NCBI GenBank assembly: GCA_900546615.1
Contig: URDJ01000030.1
Coordinates: forward strand, 1-34,589
Direction: 5' to 3'
Length of the DNA stretch: 34,589 nucleotides
Origin: an uncultured Eubacteriales bacterium
GTDB taxonomy: Bacteria > Bacillota > Clostridia > Oscillospirales > Oscillospiraceae
Shown piece after piece: positions 31,936-34,589 of this stretch. Each line of letters opens with the position of its first letter. Position 1 is the first letter of the stretch. Both the position numbers and the translations under genes were made by a program. Under the pieces are notes generated by a model. That model ran no database searches. It had not been told where the DNA came from and saw nothing but the letters and a program-made list of their open reading frames with translations.

Positions 31936-32835
31936 ATGAGACCAGCTGGACACACAATGTCTACCCCGGAATTCACAGTTGAAGAAGCCCTTGAGTTTTT
32001 TGCATCTTTGGGCCTTCCGGGAGCTGAAGTAGTAGTACAGACAGGCTACCGGAGCGGTATCCCATATGAGGCGGATGACAGATATGTTCTGTCACTGAGA
32101 AAAAAAGCCGACAGTCTGGGCATACAGATAGTGGCGCTTACGCCATATCTGAGCGACTACAATTCTCTGGATGAGCAGCTGCGTATCCATGACTGCACAG
32201 TATTGAAACGAGTCATAGACATGGCGCATATCTTGGGAGCAGGCAGCATCAGGATTTACGGCGGGGCATTCAAAGATGACGAGGTCGACGAAAACGGCGA
32301 TAAACTCAGACAACTTGTATGCTCTCTCAGGGAATGCGGCGATTACGCAGACAGGTTCGGCATCAAGCTGTCAATAGAAAACCACTTTGGGACTATGGCA
32401 ACCACTGCAAAAAATACTATGAACGTAATAAACGCGGTGAATCATCCCGCAGTCGGGGTGTTATACGATCAGGCAAACCTGGCCTTCTTCCCGGCTGAGG
32501 AATACAAAGAAGCAATTGATCTTCAAAAAGAACACATCACATGGGTGCATGTCAAGGATCTGGTATATAGAGGCGGCAAACCGCAGCAGTTCAGGTCTGA
32601 CAGCGTATCTCACATCTCTGAAGAGATTAGGACAGTATACAGCCGGTTCCCTGGTGACGGAATCTTGGACTGGCCGGCTATTCTGAGGTATCTCAAGGAT
32701 GTTGGAGGTTACGACGGCTGGCTCTCGCTCGAGTATGAAAGGCGATGGGGAAAAACCGATTTGCCGCCTGCCGTTGAAGGATTGCCGATCTGCGTTGAAC
32801 GACTGAACAAATGGCTCAAAGCGCTGGACACCTGA
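31936..32835 (+). CDS. TIM-barrel sugar (phosphate) isomerase/epimerase-like protein
   Basis: A 299-residue PF01261 protein. It begins with GHTMSTPEFTVEEALEFF on the first barrel strand, so it looks complete. Metal ligands are likely the Glu in LSIENHFG, the Asp in VLYDQANL, the His in WVHVKDLV and the Glu in LSLEYERRWG. It lies three bases after the preceding stop; the ribosome site (GAATGGAGCA) is weak, suggesting coupling. Relatives isomerise, epimerise or dehydrate keto sugars and often sit beside Gfo/Idh/MocA dehydrogenases. The substrate cannot be named. Confidence 0.8.
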   Translation: MRPAGHTMSTPEFTVEEALEFFASLGLPGAEVVVQTGYRSGIPYEADDRYVLSLRKKADSLGIQIVALTPYLSDYNSLDEQLRIHDCTVLKRVIDMAHILGAGSIRIYGGAFKDDEVDENGDKLRQLVCSLRECGDYADRFGIKLSIENHFGTMATTAKNTMNVINAVNHPAVGVLYDQANLAFFPAEEYKEAIDLQKEHITWVHVKDLVYRGGKPQQFRSDSVSHISEEIRTVYSRFPGDGILDWPAILRYLKDVGGYDGWLSLEYERRWGKTDLPPAVEGLPICVERLNKWLKALDT

Positions 32836-32851
32836 GAAAGGAGCATTTGCT

Positions 32852-33505
32852 GTGAATGTCAAGGAATTTATTGAGGAACATAAAATAATTGCTATAGCCC
32901 GCCGCATTTATGGTGAGGATCTGTATGCCCTGTCCGACGCTCTGGTATCCGGCGGAGTCCGTCTTTTGGAGTGCACCTTCGATCAGGCTGACCCGGACTA
33001 CATAGATAAGACCACTGAAGCGATCAGCGCTCTGTGCCGCAGGCATGGCGACGATATGCTTATCGGCGCCGGCACTGTGCTTACACAGGAACAGGTCGAG
33101 GCAGCATACCATGCCGGAGCGAAGTATATAATCTCACCAAATGTCTCCGAAGATGTAATCAAGCAAACCAAAAAGCTCGGAATGGTGTCTATGCCCGGAG
33201 CTATGACACCAACTGAAATTCTCTCGGCTCACTATATTGGTGCCGATCTTGTTAAGCTCTTTCCCGCAACGACACTGGGGTTTAAATACATTAAGGACAT
33301 CCTTGCCCCTATAAGTCACGTAAAACTCGTAGCCACAGGCGGCGTAAACGAGGAGAATTTGGGAGACTACCTTAAGCTCGGCTTCTCCGGCGCAGGAATT
33401 AGCGGCAGATTGACAGACAAGAACCTGATCTCCAACGGCGACTGGGGTGAGATCTCCAAGCGGGCTAAAGTGTTTATGGACATCGTACGGGAGAATAAGG
33501 CATGA
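32852..33505 (+). CDS. eda: 2-keto-3-deoxy-6-phosphogluconate/4-hydroxy-2-oxoglutarate aldolase
   Basis: A 217-residue class I aldolase, normal length. E40 in RLLECTF and Schiff-base K135 in VKLFPAT are the active-site residues; GAGTVLTQEQV (72-82), ISPN (94-97), PGAMTPTEI (115-123) and ATGGVNEENL complete the family pattern. It splits KDPG (or KDPGal) into pyruvate and glyceraldehyde-3-phosphate. The start is GTG, supported by AAAGGAGC. The final ATGA overlaps the kdgK start, pairing aldolase and kinase as in many uronate pathways. Confidence 0.93.
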   Translation: MNVKEFIEEHKIIAIARRIYGEDLYALSDALVSGGVRLLECTFDQADPDYIDKTTEAISALCRRHGDDMLIGAGTVLTQEQVEAAYHAGAKYIISPNVSEDVIKQTKKLGMVSMPGAMTPTEILSAHYIGADLVKLFPATTLGFKYIKDILAPISHVKLVATGGVNEENLGDYLKLGFSGAGISGRLTDKNLISNGDWGEISKRAKVFMDIVRENKA

Positions 33506-34530
33506 AAAACAGGTTTGTCGGATTTGGTGAACTTCTGGTCAGGCTGGCCCCCGCCGGCTATCTGCGCTTTGCTCAGGCCGATAGCTTTACTGTCAACTAC
33601 ACAGGTGCCGAGGGAAACATGGCCATCGCTCTGTCCTACATGGGCGTGCCAGCCACTTTAGTGACCAAACTGCCAGACAATGATATTGGCAAATGTGCAA
33701 TGCGCAAGCTGGCAACCTATGGGGTCGATACATCAAGAATCGTGTGGGGCGGTGATAGGATTGGAGTTTACTACCTCGAAAGAGGCGCTTCTCAAAGGCC
33801 ATCAAAAATCATCTATGACAGACGAGATTCTTCCATAGCTAAGGCCACTCCTGACGAGTATGACTGGGATGCAATCTTTGGTGACGATGCCGGATGGTTC
33901 CATTTTACCGGCATCACGGCAGGTCTTAGTGAAAATGCTGCCGAGTGCTGTCGACAAGCTTGCATAAGTGCAAGAGAGCACGGCGTTAAGGTGAGCTGCG
34001 ACCTGAACTACCGCAAGTATTTGTGGACGCCCGAACAGGCACGTTCCGTAATGCGTCCTATGATGAAGTATGTGGATGTCCTCATAGCAAATGAAGAAGA
34101 CAGCGAAAAAGTCCTTGGAGTTTCCGCAAAAGGTGCAGATGTTGAGCACGGCATCGTTTCTGCTGACAGTTACTCAGCCTTGGCCGCCGAGCTCACAGAT
34201 GAATTTGGCTTTGAAAAAACAGCTATCACTCTTCGCGGCTCCATATCCGCATCAGTGAACGACTGGTCCGGCATACTATACTCCAGTGGGAAAACGTACG
34301 TCTCAAAAAAATATACGATCCAACTCGTAGACAGAGTTGGCGGCGGTGATTCCTTCGCGTCAGGGCTGATATTTGGTCTGATGAACGGCATGGACGATCA
34401 CACCGCGCTTGAGTATGCTGTAGCAGCGTCCTGTTTGAAACAGACAATGGAGTTCGATTTTAACCTTTCGTCTGTTCAGGAAGTTGAAGCCCTTATGAAT
34501 GGGAACAGCTCAGGCCGTGTCCAAAGATAA
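33502..34530 (+). CDS. kdgK: PfkB-family 2-dehydro-3-deoxygluconokinase
   Basis: A 342-residue ribokinase-fold kinase that phosphorylates KDG to KDPG, feeding the aldolase encoded just before. FVGFGELLVRL opens the fold, GAEGNMAIALSYMG (35-48) is the PfkB substrate motif, CDLNYRKYLW (166-175) is typical of KDG kinases, and the second PfkB motif DRVGGGDSFASGLIFG has catalytic D283. It is coupled by ATGA overlap to eda and is the last gene before a terminator. Narrow specificity (KDG versus a related sugar acid) is inferred from eda. Confidence 0.9.
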   Translation: MKNRFVGFGELLVRLAPAGYLRFAQADSFTVNYTGAEGNMAIALSYMGVPATLVTKLPDNDIGKCAMRKLATYGVDTSRIVWGGDRIGVYYLERGASQRPSKIIYDRRDSSIAKATPDEYDWDAIFGDDAGWFHFTGITAGLSENAAECCRQACISAREHGVKVSCDLNYRKYLWTPEQARSVMRPMMKYVDVLIANEEDSEKVLGVSAKGADVEHGIVSADSYSALAAELTDEFGFEKTAITLRGSISASVNDWSGILYSSGKTYVSKKYTIQLVDRVGGGDSFASGLIFGLMNGMDDHTALEYAVAASCLKQTMEFDFNLSSVQEVEALMNGNSSGRVQR

Positions 34531-34537
34531 AAACGGG

Positions 34538-34577
34538 CCTGTCGCAGAATGGAAAAATTCTGCGGCAGGTTTTCTTT
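34538..34577 (+). terminator. Terminator of the sugar-acid operon
   Basis: CCTGTCGCAGAAT (34538-34550) pairs with ATTCTGCGGCAGG (34557-34569), with one G-T pair and a six-base loop. TTTTCTTT follows. It lies eight bases after kdgK and closes the rightward operon. Confidence 0.9.
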
Positions 34578-34589
34578 AGCTGGGAAAGA

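Overview
The window reads as a chromosomal piece of an endospore-forming, GC-rich member of the Clostridia, probably an Oscillospirales-type gut anaerobe. The taxonomic guess is inference. It rests on a SpoIVB sporulation protease, Gram-positive Shine-Dalgarno and promoter signals, Lpl-type ABC and YesM/YesN-type regulators, and GC-rich hairpin repeats between genes. No RNA genes, CRISPR arrays or transposases were seen.

Left part (1-7 kb): housekeeping-type genes. These are a DUF362/ferredoxin protein, a branched-chain aminotransferase (ilvE), a cation diffusion facilitator with a manganese-type metal site, an Mrp/NBP35 Fe-S ATPase, a cytoplasmic M14 peptidase and spoIVB. An intergenic hairpin repeat occurs at 1-55 and again at 2630-2684.

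Middle part (7-22.3 kb): a beta-1,3-glucan (laminarin/callose type) utilisation locus. One nine-gene minus-strand operon runs from 21273 to 7018: two ABC permeases, a lipoprotein solute-binding protein, a YesM-type sensor kinase, an AraC-type response regulator, a GH17 glucanase, a GH94 phosphorylase (laminaribiose-phosphorylase candidate), a GH161/GH149-like beta-1,3-oligoglucan phosphorylase, and a secreted GH16. An intact GH16 without a signal peptide is transcribed divergently. Oligosaccharides would be imported whole and broken down by phosphorolysis. Two members are broken. The response regulator has an in-frame amber codon in its receiver domain. The secreted GH16 has two in-frame stops and an internal deletion that removes its catalytic core. 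As read, the locus has lost its only extracellular enzyme and probably its normal regulator.

Right part (22.3-34.6 kb): a visibly less GC-rich sugar/sugar-acid catabolic island with two divergent operons. Leftward: a TIM-barrel epimerase, a UlaE-type L-xylulose-5-phosphate 3-epimerase and a LyxK-type FGGY kinase. Rightward: a complete tripartite tricarboxylate transporter (TctC-TctB-TctA), a DapA/NanA-family lyase, two Gfo/Idh/MocA dehydrogenases, another TIM-barrel isomerase, a KDPG aldolase and a KDG kinase. The products would enter central metabolism as pyruvate plus glyceraldehyde-3-phosphate and as L-ribulose-5-phosphate. The intergenic region between the operons has a perfect-consensus promoter, a second and an opposing promoter, and two copies of a LacI/CcpA-like 14-bp operator, each placed on one rightward promoter. 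The true substrate is not deducible from sequence.
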